Below, piece after piece: positions 14,346 to 24,600 of a DNA stretch of 33,878 nt. Source of the stretch: a virus; IMG/VR virus record IMGVR_UViG_3300042310_000081, positions 1 through 33,878 of that record; one strand, given 5' to 3'. Within the stretch, counting starts at the first letter, position 1. The number at the start of each line of letters is the position of its first letter. The notes below the pieces were generated by a model, which saw only the letters and a list, made by a program, of their open reading frames with translations, searched no databases and was not told the origin of the DNA. Made by a program: the position numbers and the translations under genes.

Positions 14346-14675
14346 ATGGCAACAACTACGTATGAGGAAACTACTCTTACACTAATTGATGGCACAAAGG
14401 TTACAGTACGTCCTCTAAAAATCTCTCTACTTCGTCCGTTTATGAAGAAGTTTGAGGGTGTGGGAGCGGTGGCGGAAGATAACGGCAAGTCTATGGACAT
14501 TCTTATGGAGTGTGTACAGATTGCAATGAAACAATACAAGCCAGAACTCTCTGAAGACGTAAAAAAACTAGAGGAGAATATTGATCTCCCAACAGTTTAC
14601 AAGATCGTAGAAGCAGCATCAGGTATTAAACTTGCTGAAGTTTCAGACGTTCTTGGCGTAACTATGGCTGAATAA
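14346..14675 (+). CDS. Short tail assembly chaperone (G-like paralog)
   Basis: A 109-residue protein directly before the tape measure. It aligns along its length with the first half of the preceding gene: shared MATT.Y start, DGT, VRPLKISLLRPFMKKFEGV against VPLKIKYLREFMEAFEDV, MECVQIAMKQYKPEL against VECVRITMKQYYPGI, DLPTVYKIVEAASGIKL against DLPTIYTVLDISAGIKI. It stops where the long protein continues into its extension, so it corresponds to the short G form that coats the tape measure. It has its own consensus extended -10 and strong ribosome site, consistent with the need for an excess of the short form. The duplication is seen; the division of labour is inferred from lambda-type phages. 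Confidence 0.75.
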   Translation: MATTTYEETTLTLIDGTKVTVRPLKISLLRPFMKKFEGVGAVAEDNGKSMDILMECVQIAMKQYKPELSEDVKKLEENIDLPTVYKIVEAASGIKLAEVSDVLGVTMAE

Positions 14676-14697
14676 TTTAAAAGAGGTGTGAGACTAA

Positions 14698-17600
14698 ATG
14701 GCTGATGTTAATGCTAATATTGGTATTAATATTGATTCGTCTAATGCATTAGCACAGTTAAAAGCATTACAACGTCAGATATCACAGTTTCACACCTCAA
14801 TAGCCAGATCAAGTGAAGCAGCAGCCCTTGCTCAAAAGGGTTTACAAAAAAATCTTTTAAATAGTATAAACGCAATTGGCGCATTCTCCGCTGAAATGCG
14901 TACAGTCAGAACATCTGCAGAATCATTTACTAACTCATTAGAAAAAAATAAGTTTTCAATGCGTGAGTACTTCCGCTATGCGGGAGCATCTACAAAAACA
15001 TTTGGAAGATTATTCAAGTCAGAGTTTGACACAATTGGCAAGGTAGCCGAAGAACGTGTAAAGAGACTACAAACCCAATACATTAAGATGGGCCGTGATA
15101 CCAACGGGGCAATGAAAGCAATGGGCATTATGCCTACCCAGTTGGACATGAGTGACTATACAACTAAAGTTCAAGTAGCAGCACAAAAACAAGCACTATT
15201 TAATCAGTTAATGAAACAAGGATCTACCAATCTATTAAACTTTGGTAAGAATACACAATGGGCTGGTCGCCAGTTAATGGTTGGCTTTACTCTTCCATTA
15301 ATGGCTGTAGGCACTGCAGCAACAAAAACATTTATGGAAATGGAAGCCCAAACACTTAGATTTAAAAAAGTTTATGGAGATCTATTTACACCACAAGAAG
15401 AAACTCAGGCAGCATTAGATAACATTACAGAACTTGGAAAACAGTTTACAAAGTATGGTGTTGCAGTTTCTCAAACAGTTGGTTTGGCAGCAGAGGCAGC
15501 AGCAGCAGGTTTTCAAGGATTAGACCTACAGCGTCAGACTGCACAAGCAACACGTCTTTCTATTCTTGGTCAAGTTGAGAGTCAAAAGGCTCTTGAAACA
15601 ACTATATCATTGCAAAATGCTTTTGGCATGTCATCGGACAAACTTGCAGAATCAATTGACTTTCTTAACGCAGTAGAAAACCAGACAGTCGTATCCCTTG
15701 ATGACATCACTACCGCAATTCCAAAAGTAGCACCAGTTATTCAGCAACTAGGTGGAGATGTAAAAGATTTAACATTCTTCATGGCTGCTATGAAAGAAGG
15801 TGGAATCAATGCATCAGAAGGTGCAAACGCACTTAAATCTGGTCTGGCAGCATTAATTAATCCAACTGGAAAAGCATCGGACATGCTTGCTCGGTTTGGA
15901 ATAAATGCAAGAGAAATTGTTGTAAAAAATAAAGGTGATCTTAAAGCAACAGTAATAGAGTTTGCAACAGCACTTAATCAATTAGATCCATTAAATAGAG
16001 CGCAGGCTATTGAACAAATGTTTGGTAAATTCCAGTTTGCACGTTTATCAACTCTATTTGCTAACGTAGCAAAAGATGGAAACCAGGCTGCTCGTGTTCT
16101 TGATTTAGCCAACTCATCTGTAGAAGAACTTTCTGCTTTATCTGAAAAAGAATTAGGAATGACTGCAGACTCTGCAATGAATAAATTTAAAAAGAGTGTT
16201 GAAGATTTAAAGATTGCCCTTGTTCCAGTAGGAAAAGCATTTTTAGAAGCAGCAACACCTATAGTTGAGTTTGTTGGAAACATACTTGAAAAATTTGCTA
16301 ACCTTTCAAGCGGAACTAAAAAATTAATTACATTATTAACAGTAGGCATTGGTGCGGTAGGTCCAGTGCTACTTATGACATTTGGTTTGCTTGCAAACGG
16401 TGTTGCAAACATTATCAAACTATTTTTAACACTACGTGGCGGATATCAAAGATTAACTGGTCAATCAAGAATACTAGGAGAACAAACCCAGTATATGACT
16501 ATGGAGCAATTAGATGCAGCAGCAGCAGCACACTCCCTTAATCAAACACACGCAAACCTAACACAAACATTTACTGCTGAAGTAGCCCAAGTAAACAGAC
16601 TTATAGCAGCATATACATCTGCAGCAGCAGCAGCAAGAAACTTCTCAATGAATAATCCTGGAATGATGATGCCAGGAAGAGGTGCTAAGAAACTTGCAAG
16701 CGGTATTGTTAGTGTTCCAGGACCAAAGGGTGCAGGAGATATAGTTCCAGCAATGTTATCTCCAGGAGAAGCAGTTATTCCAGCAGAATTTGTAGAAAAA
16801 TATGGTCCATTAATTCAAGGAATGGTTTCTGGAAGTATTCCTGGATATGAAAAAGGAAGAACTGGAACCCAAGGAACAAACGTAAAAATTCCTGGAGGTT
16901 TTGCTGCTGCTCATTTTGGTGGTAGTAGTTCTATGTCTGGAAATGAATTACTTTCTTCTCTTGAAGGTCGTACAGACAAGGTGGCTTTATCACTTAAAAA
17001 AATGGTTGAGTCTATGGAAAATGCAGATGGACCGCTAACAGTATTTACTAATGAAGTAGTTGCAATGTCAGCAGATTTAAATGAAGCAGTTGGAAAAACT
17101 GGAAGTGGCAAAAAGGTAAGCACTGAAGTTGCAAGAAAAGAAATGCTAGATCCACAATATGCAAAAGTAAGAGATATAGAACTACAAAGACAACTTGAGG
17201 CTGCAGGAAAACCAATTGAAGAAATAAGAGATGTTAATGAAAAAATTACAACAGAAATTGCAAATGGATTTGAAAAACTTAAAGATAAAACATTAATAAC
17301 TGCTGAAGATTTAGATAAATTAATTTCGGAAGCATATAATGCAGTTGCTGAAACCGATAAAGATGTTAAAGCAGCACATGCAAGAATGAAAGAAGTTACT
17401 ACAGTAACAGATCCAAACTCTCTTACAAGAAGACCAATAACAAAAGAATCTTATAAAGAATTTAGAAAAAATAAAAAATCAACAGGTACAAATGCATATT
17501 ACGAAGGCATGGAGAGAATGGTCGGGGCTGGAAATGTTCCATTTAACAAAGAAGCCGCATTTAGAATTACAAATACAATGGGTAATGAACTTGGAATGTC

Positions 17601-20600
17601 AACAAAAGAGGCTAAGGTTATTTATGATCAATTTTCTAATGAGACAAAACTAAGATTATCAAAGTTAAAAGGCGATTTAAAGGCATTTACAGCAGAGTTT
17701 ACAGCAGAAGCAGCAAAGGTTGGATCTAAAGTTGGAACGGCAGCAGTTAATGCAACTGCAACAGCAGCAGGATCAGCATCTCCATCAAAGAAAACTAGAA
17801 AAATTGGCGAAGATATTGGCCTTGGTCTTGAACAAGGGATGCAAAGTAGACAAGACGATGTAGCAAGAGCGGGAACAACTTTGGGAAATGCTGCAGTTGG
17901 TGGAGTTAAAGGCGCAGTTCCACCAGTTACATTTCAGGCAGCAGGCCAACCAGCAGTTGTAGCAAGGAATGCCCCTAGAGTAGGGGTTCCAATTAATGAT
18001 TTAAATGCAGCATACAAAGAAAATGAAATGAGAGATGCAGTAAGAAAACAACAACAAATAACTTCAGTTACCAATCAAAGAATGAACTCATTAAATACAG
18101 CGCTTATGGGAGGCACTTTTGCTTTATCTGCATTATCAGGTGTTGCTTCAATGGCTGGCGGAACTATGGGAAATCTTTCTTCACAGGTAATGAAATACTC
18201 TGGGTTATTGTTTGGTTTAATGTCTATAACTCAACTTTTAACACAAACCAAAGTAGTAGAATTAGCAAGAACTAGGGCTAATACTGCAGGCTTGTTGGCT
18301 GCAAATGCTGCTACAGGAAAAATGGGAATCCAATCTGGTTTATTTAGTGGTGGAATTAAAAAATTACTTCCAAACTTATTAAACTTTGGAAAAATTATAG
18401 GAAGATTTTTAGGACCAGTTGGACTAGTTATATCTGGTTTATTAGTAGCAAAAAGTGCTTTTGATTTATATAATAAATCTAAAGAAAAAGAAAGAATGGC
18501 AACAGAAGGTCTTGCTAATGCAATGACAATGACAACCGACAAGGTTAAGTTTTTAGCAGGTCTTTTAGGTCAAACACCAACAGCAAGAGCAGGATCTGGA
18601 GCAAGAATTAGTGCCAACCAACTTAATGCTACAGAGCAAACTGCCGTAGATGAGTTAAGGGGCAATAAAGAATTTTTAGATAAATATAAAAAAGATATTG
18701 AGGCTATTAAAACTGGAACAGTAAAAGAAGCAGAAATTGCTTTTAATGCTATTGCATTAGATTTAGGTGGTCAAGGATTTACAAAAGATGCAGTAAAAAC
18801 ATATATTGATGCTTTGGGCGAAGAGGCTGGTAAAACAGATGTTTCTTTAAAGTTTAAACAAATTGATTTATCTACAGAAGAAGGAAAATCTGCTGCAATT
18901 AAATTAGCAAAAGACACAACAGAAGGATTTAATAAAGCATTTGAGGGTGGAGTCAAAAAATCAAGACAAGTTATTGGCGGTGGCAGAGGTGGAGTAATCT
19001 TAGGACCAGAAACGATTGCTCTAACAAAAGAACAGCAAAAACAATTAAATATTACCTCTGCAGCACTTGCAAATACTCTTACAGGTTTAACTTCAGCATT
19101 TGGAAATCAAACGATTAAAGCAGATGAATACAACAAAAAAATGACAGAAATTTCATCAACAATACCTAAAGGAACTGAAGGAATGCTGCTTATGGATAAG
19201 ATTATGCTTAATGTAGCCCCTAAGTTTGCTGAGGCAAGTAAAGGAATTCAAGACTATGACACTAAAATGTTATTATTAAGAGCGTCTTTAGTTAATGCAT
19301 CTGTTGGTGAAACAATTTTTCAAGATTTAATGTCAAAAAATCCAGCAAAAGTTGCTGCTGCAAGAGCAGAATTAGAAAAATATAGACTTGTTACAGATGC
19401 TATAGCAAAAAATGTTGTTGTTCAACCTGATCCTTATGTTCCACCTGCAGGAGATACAAAGAAAAGTGCATTCACATTGGCAAAAGAAGACTTAATTGCA
19501 CAACAAAAAGAATTAAAAAATAGCAGAGTATCCTATGGTAAATTAAGAGCAGCAGGAATAAGTGCTAATGAGGCTTTTGAGTTATCAAAAAACTCAACCC
19601 TTGCTGCTGCACTTGCAACATCAAAAAAGAGTAGTGAAGTAAGAAAACTTTTGGGATTAGTTAAAGAACTTAAAATTGAAGAAGGCAAGGCTCAACTCTC
19701 ACCAGAAGAAATGTTTGATGTTTTAGAAAAAAGCATTGAGATTAAATATAGAAGTGCAATTAAAGCAGGTGAAGCAGCAGTTGAAACTGCCCAAAAAGCA
19801 GTAAATGGAATAGAAAAAGAAATATCAACAATTCAAAATTCTATAGAGAAAAAACAAAGAAGTATAGAATTAACCTTTAATAGACCAATTGAAACTCTGC
19901 AGGCTGAGTCTTCAGTACTTTCTGAGCAATTAAAAGACATTGACACACAAACTACATTAATTAATGATAAGTATGATGAACAAGAAAAAGCACTTACCAA
20001 GATTTCTCAAATTAATGAAGATCTTATAGCGCAAGAAAAATCTAAACTTACAATTGCAGACGCTTTAAGTCAAGGAGATATTTCAGCAGCAGCGGTAGCC
20101 GTACAAGAAGCAAGAGCCACAGCAGCACAGGCTTCTATGAAAAGAAGCACAGATGCTTTGCAGGCTGGAAGAGAATTTGCAATTGCGGGAGTAACAAGCG
20201 CAACTGGACTAACAAAAGATCAAATTGCTCAAAAACAATTAGAAATTGAAAAACAAATTTCTGCATTAGAAAAACAAAGGTCAACTGCTACTGCAGCAAT
20301 TCGTTTAGAAGAAGATCAAATTTATACAATTCAGCAGGGTAAATTGCTGACAGCACAGAATGCAATTATTACTGCAGAAGAGGCATTAACAAAAACTAGG
20401 GACCAACTAGCAAAAGATTTAGAAGTCATTACTCAACAAAAACAATTTTATGAAGATGAAAAACTTGCAGAAGACGCAAGAAGGTTTAAACTTGCGTTAT
20501 ACACACAAGAAGTTAACAGATCAAAAAAAGAGGCACAGGGAGTTTTAGATACAATTTTAAAACTTAACAGAACAGTAACTACAACTCATATTATTAATAC

Positions 20601-21009
20601 AATTACAACTGGCAGCGGTAGCGTAGGTAGACCTACAGGTAAAATGTATGGTGGCATGATTTCTAAATATATGGCATTTGGCGGTAGAGCAATGGGATCT
20701 GATACTGTACCCGCAATGCTAACTCCTGGAGAATTTGTAATGAACAAAGCAGCATCAAAATCATATGGACCACTACTTGAAAGACTAAATGAGTCTAAAT
20801 ACCCTGGAATGCTTGGCGGAGGCGGTATGACTCAGATTCCAGTAAATAACATTTCAACATCTATGAATGACAACTCAACGGCAGTGTATAATTATAATCT
20901 AGGATTTAGTATTAATGGTGCTAACGGAAGCGCTAAAGATATTGCTAATGCAGTAATGAGAGAAATTAAAAATGTTGACTCACAAAGAATTAGAGGGCAG
21001 AGGCGATAA
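14698..21009 (+). CDS. Tail tape measure protein
   Basis: A 2103-residue protein, the longest here, starting at ATG 14698 after an AGAGGTG site. Residues about 180-460 carry the TP901-type tape measure core (FGKNTQWAGRQLMVGFTLPL, QTVGLAAEAAAAGFQGLDL, AALINPTGKASDMLARFGI, FGKFQFARLSTLF). Hydrophobic segments lie near 542-580, 1162-1185 and 1237-1258, expected for a protein that enters the host membrane during DNA delivery. Residues about 1680-1955 form a long charged coiled coil. The motif VPAML(S/T)PGE(A/F)V occurs twice, near 680 and 2001. The length scales tail length: at about 1.5 A per residue the tail could be near 300 nm, though non-helical parts make this an upper figure. The chaperones precede it and the distal tail protein follows (TAATG). 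Confidence 0.93.
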   Translation: MADVNANIGINIDSSNALAQLKALQRQISQFHTSIARSSEAAALAQKGLQKNLLNSINAIGAFSAEMRTVRTSAESFTNSLEKNKFSMREYFRYAGASTKTFGRLFKSEFDTIGKVAEERVKRLQTQYIKMGRDTNGAMKAMGIMPTQLDMSDYTTKVQVAAQKQALFNQLMKQGSTNLLNFGKNTQWAGRQLMVGFTLPLMAVGTAATKTFMEMEAQTLRFKKVYGDLFTPQEETQAALDNITELGKQFTKYGVAVSQTVGLAAEAAAAGFQGLDLQRQTAQATRLSILGQVESQKALETTISLQNAFGMSSDKLAESIDFLNAVENQTVVSLDDITTAIPKVAPVIQQLGGDVKDLTFFMAAMKEGGINASEGANALKSGLAALINPTGKASDMLARFGINAREIVVKNKGDLKATVIEFATALNQLDPLNRAQAIEQMFGKFQFARLSTLFANVAKDGNQAARVLDLANSSVEELSALSEKELGMTADSAMNKFKKSVEDLKIALVPVGKAFLEAATPIVEFVGNILEKFANLSSGTKKLITLLTVGIGAVGPVLLMTFGLLANGVANIIKLFLTLRGGYQRLTGQSRILGEQTQYMTMEQLDAAAAAHSLNQTHANLTQTFTAEVAQVNRLIAAYTSAAAAARNFSMNNPGMMMPGRGAKKLASGIVSVPGPKGAGDIVPAMLSPGEAVIPAEFVEKYGPLIQGMVSGSIPGYEKGRTGTQGTNVKIPGGFAAAHFGGSSSMSGNELLSSLEGRTDKVALSLKKMVESMENADGPLTVFTNEVVAMSADLNEAVGKTGSGKKVSTEVARKEMLDPQYAKVRDIELQRQLEAAGKPIEEIRDVNEKITTEIANGFEKLKDKTLITAEDLDKLISEAYNAVAETDKDVKAAHARMKEVTTVTDPNSLTRRPITKESYKEFRKNKKSTGTNAYYEGMERMVGAGNVPFNKEAAFRITNTMGNELGMSTKEAKVIYDQFSNETKLRLSKLKGDLKAFTAEFTAEAAKVGSKVGTAAVNATATAAGSASPSKKTRKIGEDIGLGLEQGMQSRQDDVARAGTTLGNAAVGGVKGAVPPVTFQAAGQPAVVARNAPRVGVPINDLNAAYKENEMRDAVRKQQQITSVTNQRMNSLNTALMGGTFALSALSGVASMAGGTMGNLSSQVMKYSGLLFGLMSITQLLTQTKVVELARTRANTAGLLAANAATGKMGIQSGLFSGGIKKLLPNLLNFGKIIGRFLGPVGLVISGLLVAKSAFDLYNKSKEKERMATEGLANAMTMTTDKVKFLAGLLGQTPTARAGSGARISANQLNATEQTAVDELRGNKEFLDKYKKDIEAIKTGTVKEAEIAFNAIALDLGGQGFTKDAVKTYIDALGEEAGKTDVSLKFKQIDLSTEEGKSAAIKLAKDTTEGFNKAFEGGVKKSRQVIGGGRGGVILGPETIALTKEQQKQLNITSAALANTLTGLTSAFGNQTIKADEYNKKMTEISSTIPKGTEGMLLMDKIMLNVAPKFAEASKGIQDYDTKMLLLRASLVNASVGETIFQDLMSKNPAKVAAARAELEKYRLVTDAIAKNVVVQPDPYVPPAGDTKKSAFTLAKEDLIAQQKELKNSRVSYGKLRAAGISANEAFELSKNSTLAAALATSKKSSEVRKLLGLVKELKIEEGKAQLSPEEMFDVLEKSIEIKYRSAIKAGEAAVETAQKAVNGIEKEISTIQNSIEKKQRSIELTFNRPIETLQAESSVLSEQLKDIDTQTTLINDKYDEQEKALTKISQINEDLIAQEKSKLTIADALSQGDISAAAVAVQEARATAAQASMKRSTDALQAGREFAIAGVTSATGLTKDQIAQKQLEIEKQISALEKQRSTATAAIRLEEDQIYTIQQGKLLTAQNAIITAEEALTKTRDQLAKDLEVITQQKQFYEDEKLAEDARRFKLALYTQEVNRSKKEAQGVLDTILKLNRTVTTTHIINTITTGSGSVGRPTGKMYGGMISKYMAFGGRAMGSDTVPAMLTPGEFVMNKAASKSYGPLLERLNESKYPGMLGGGGMTQIPVNNISTSMNDNSTAVYNYNLGFSINGANGSAKDIANAVMREIKNVDSQRIRGQRR

Positions 21010-21644
21010 TGGCTACTAGTGCTTATTTAACGGGTAGACGTAGATATACTAGACCGCAGGGTATATTGTGGTCAAACAACGCTGGAACCCTCTCTAATGG
21101 CTTATACGTGCCTACTGGCGTAGAGGTAGGAGCCTCCACAACAGAAACAGATCCAAACCTTCTAGATCAGTTTATTATTTTATCTGATCATAATAGAGGG
21201 GATATGCAATTTAATACCCAGCGAATTGAGCAACGTCAAAGAACTATCAATGGTCGCATGCGTTCATATCACATTGCCGATAAATTAACTATGTCTGTAT
21301 CTTGGAACATGCTGCCTTCAAGAGGGTATTCAGGATTACCGAATTTTAACTCAACAACAGGAGTATCACCAAGTGAAGGATCTACAACAGAGTACACAGC
21401 AGATGGTGGAGCAGGTGGCGTAGAACTTCTTGATTGGTATGAAACACATCAAGGTCCATTTTTTATGTACCTTGCATATGACAAATATACAAACCTAGAA
21501 GGCCAGACTTATGAATATAGTGGTTTGAACAGATACAATCAAATCATTGAAGTTTATTTTGCAGATTTTAATTATTCCGTCGTAAAGCGTGGGGCAACAA
21601 ATCATGATCTTTGGAACATATCGGTAACACTGGAAGAAGTTTAA
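21009..21644 (+). CDS. Distal tail protein (Dit-like)
   Basis: A 211-residue protein directly after the tape measure, sharing stop/start bases (TAATG). This is the classical place for the distal tail protein that forms the ring joining tube and baseplate hub. The sequence is beta-rich with PQGILWSNNAGTLSNGLYVP near the start, a middle strand LTMSVSWNMLPSRGY, a Gly/Ser/Thr loop (about 120-140) and a C-terminal strand pair ending in NISVTLEEV. The following hub gene starts on the next base after its stop, implying strong coupling. The assignment is mostly positional. Confidence 0.65.
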   Translation: MATSAYLTGRRRYTRPQGILWSNNAGTLSNGLYVPTGVEVGASTTETDPNLLDQFIILSDHNRGDMQFNTQRIEQRQRTINGRMRSYHIADKLTMSVSWNMLPSRGYSGLPNFNSTTGVSPSEGSTTEYTADGGAGGVELLDWYETHQGPFFMYLAYDKYTNLEGQTYEYSGLNRYNQIIEVYFADFNYSVVKRGATNHDLWNISVTLEEV

Positions 21645-24600
21645 ATGTTTGAAAGTACCGACCTAAAAAACCACTTTGAAACATCTGCAACAATACAAAC
21701 AGAATCACTAGTTCTGGCTGAGTGGAATATGAATATGCCAGATAATATATTTAAACTTGGCAACTACAGATATAGGTCTCAAGAACAAAACTCTCAATTC
21801 TTAACACTACCAAATACATTTGATAGCGCAGATGCTGGATTATTTTATACTGGAGCAACAGATGCAGATGTTGTTATTGATGGAGGGTTTGAGAATAATG
21901 GAACACCACAAACCTTTACATCTATAAAAGAAAAAAATAAACTTTTATACTCATTAGAAGATTGCATAAAACCATTTAGGCCAAGATCTGGTATTAACAA
22001 GGCAGTTGCCTTTAAAGGTAAATTTTTATCAAACTCTGGTAGCGAACTTGCTAGAAGGCCAAGATATTACATGGCATCACGATATGACCAATTTAAATAC
22101 TTTACATCTTTTAGAACTGAAGACGGTATTGAAAGAGGTATTGCTAAAACCATAGTTAATGGCAATTACTACATAGATGATGCTGCACCATTTGTAGTTT
22201 ATAAAGAGAATGTGCCAGCAAACCGAATTATTGTAAAGATGCAAACCAATGTTGGAGATATAGATCTAGGAGATTTTACTGATATTTCTAGAACTTTTGC
22301 AGATCCATTTTTTAGTAACGCAAATAAAACAACTCCAACAAGATGGAAAGTTCAGCATCTTGAAGGAAATAATTGGATAGACTCTTATGTTTTTACTGAA
22401 AATGACACTCGTGATGATGGATCTCCAATTATTACTCATGATGGGTATGTTGAGTTACAATATAGATTAAAAAATATTCCAGATAATTTTAAAGATAGTT
22501 TTGTTTTTGCAGAAACTTTTTCTTCATCTACGCTACTACCAAACGAATCAATAAATGGATACGCATATTTAGTTATTTCAAATGTAGGAGATGTTGGAAC
22601 ATACTATGTTTGGAATAGCACTACTGATACATACGACACATTTACTCCTGTTTACGGATGGGTATTGGGAAGCGAACAAATTGATAATAAAACAACATTT
22701 GTTACAGATCTAACAAACCCACTATCTTTTCAAGAAACAACAAACGGTCAAACTGTTTACAGAGAGTTTCAAAATATTCGTGGGCTAAGAGTTGTAGTAG
22801 AAAGAATGAATAAATTTGATTCTACCTTTGATTTAATTGAAATGTCACCAAGATTAGTTGTTGATATATCTAATAAAACAATAGAGTATAGTGTTAAAAA
22901 AATTCTTTCTGATCTTGGAACATCTGCTTTACCAGTAGGACAGTTACTTGCTTCAACTGGAAATATATCTTTGTTTGATGATGACCAAGCGTTTAATGAC
23001 AACAACACTACTAGCATAGTTAGTGATTATGTTCGTAAGAACATTAAGTTTAATTTTTACGAAAAAATATTAAATGTAAGTGGATTTGATTATTGGGTTC
23101 CAATTAAAACACTTTACTCTGATGGTTTTCCACAGGCAGATGTTACCGCTGGAACACTAGAACTATCGCTAAGAGACTTTTATTTCTTTTTAGAATCTAT
23201 GCCTGCACCAAGGATGCTGGTGACAGAAGTGTCGCTTAGTTATGCAATTAGTTTAATTCTTGATTACGTTGGTTTTAGCAACTATGCATTTTATAGAACA
23301 ACAAACGAACCAGATCCAATTATTCCGTATTTCTTTATTGCTCCAGATCAGACGGTAGCAGAAGTATTAAATCAACTTGCAGTGTCTACACAAACAGCAA
23401 TGTTTTTTGATGAATATAATAATTTTATCGTAATGAGTAAAAACTATATGCTTCCAGACATAAATGATAGAACTTCCAGTATGACTCTGTCTGGCTCTAA
23501 CAACCAATCTGTTAGCGGTATTGTTGAAAACTTATCTTCTGGAACGCTTCCAAACATTATTTCAATTGCATCTCAAGACAAAAAAGTTTATAATAATGGA
23601 AAGATTAATTACACAACTAGATATATTCAAAGATCTTATGGATCTATTCGTCAAGCAAACATGATTGATATAGATAAGACTTGGATTTATAAGCCTTCAC
23701 TTTTGTGGGAAGTATCTGGAACAGATTCAACTAAAACAATTAATGAGGTTGCATCTAAACAAGGAAAGTATGTTTTAGGGGCAATGCCTTTAAATTCTGA
23801 TCTTACTGCATCACCACCAAGTGTTGTTAATCGTAAGATAGTAAACAATGTTTTTGATCTTGGAGAAAACGTTTATTGGCTTACAAGATATCAAGGATAT
23901 TTTTATTCTAATGGAGAAGTTATTAGATATGATGCTGCACAATTTAATGTTACCCTTGCAATTTGGTATCCAATATTATCAGACGGTATAAACTTAGATG
24001 AATCTAAACCAGAGATTGTTTTGCCTGGAAGATTAGCACCATCAAGTGTTATTGATAATTTAGACAAAAGAGTTGCAAATGGAGAAATTACAGAAGCGCA
24101 AAAAGGTGAAGAGATTCAAGCATGGAGAGTTTCTCATAGACAAGGCAGCAGCAATGTTTGGATTACTAATAATCAAGAGTATCAAAACTTTTTTAGATCA
24201 TTGCCATTTAACGGAAAAATATACCCAACTGGCCTAGTAAGAATTTATACAGTTCCATTTTATGAACAAGTTGAAGGCGTTACTCGTTTACAGAACGGTG
24301 CAGTTTATGAGCATGGACGTGCTCAATTTGGAACAACAATAGCAAGTCACACTGCTGGAATAGATACTTATTGGTCAGACAATGCTTATGTTAGAGGTTG
24401 TGACATGGAAACTCAATATTTATTTACAACGACCTTGCTTGAAGATATTTCTTTGCCAGCAACAACAACTGGAGCAGCAGGAGTAAATAACTCTAAAGCC
24501 CAGCAGACATCAAGAGGCGGAACAATTAAAAACTTTATGTCTTCAAGTTATACAACGGAGACTCCAGTGAACTCAACTATATCTCCAAAAACTGGAACAA

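Noticed and set aside
14180-14346. Programmed frameshift joining the two chaperone genes
   Set aside because: The long chaperone is one continuous frame, is separated from the short one by a promoter and ribosome site, and the two are paralogs, not successive parts of one protein.
18231-18542. Minus-strand open frames within the tape measure and other long genes
   Set aside because: They overlap strong + strand coding sequence, have no start signals and show no recognisable protein features.
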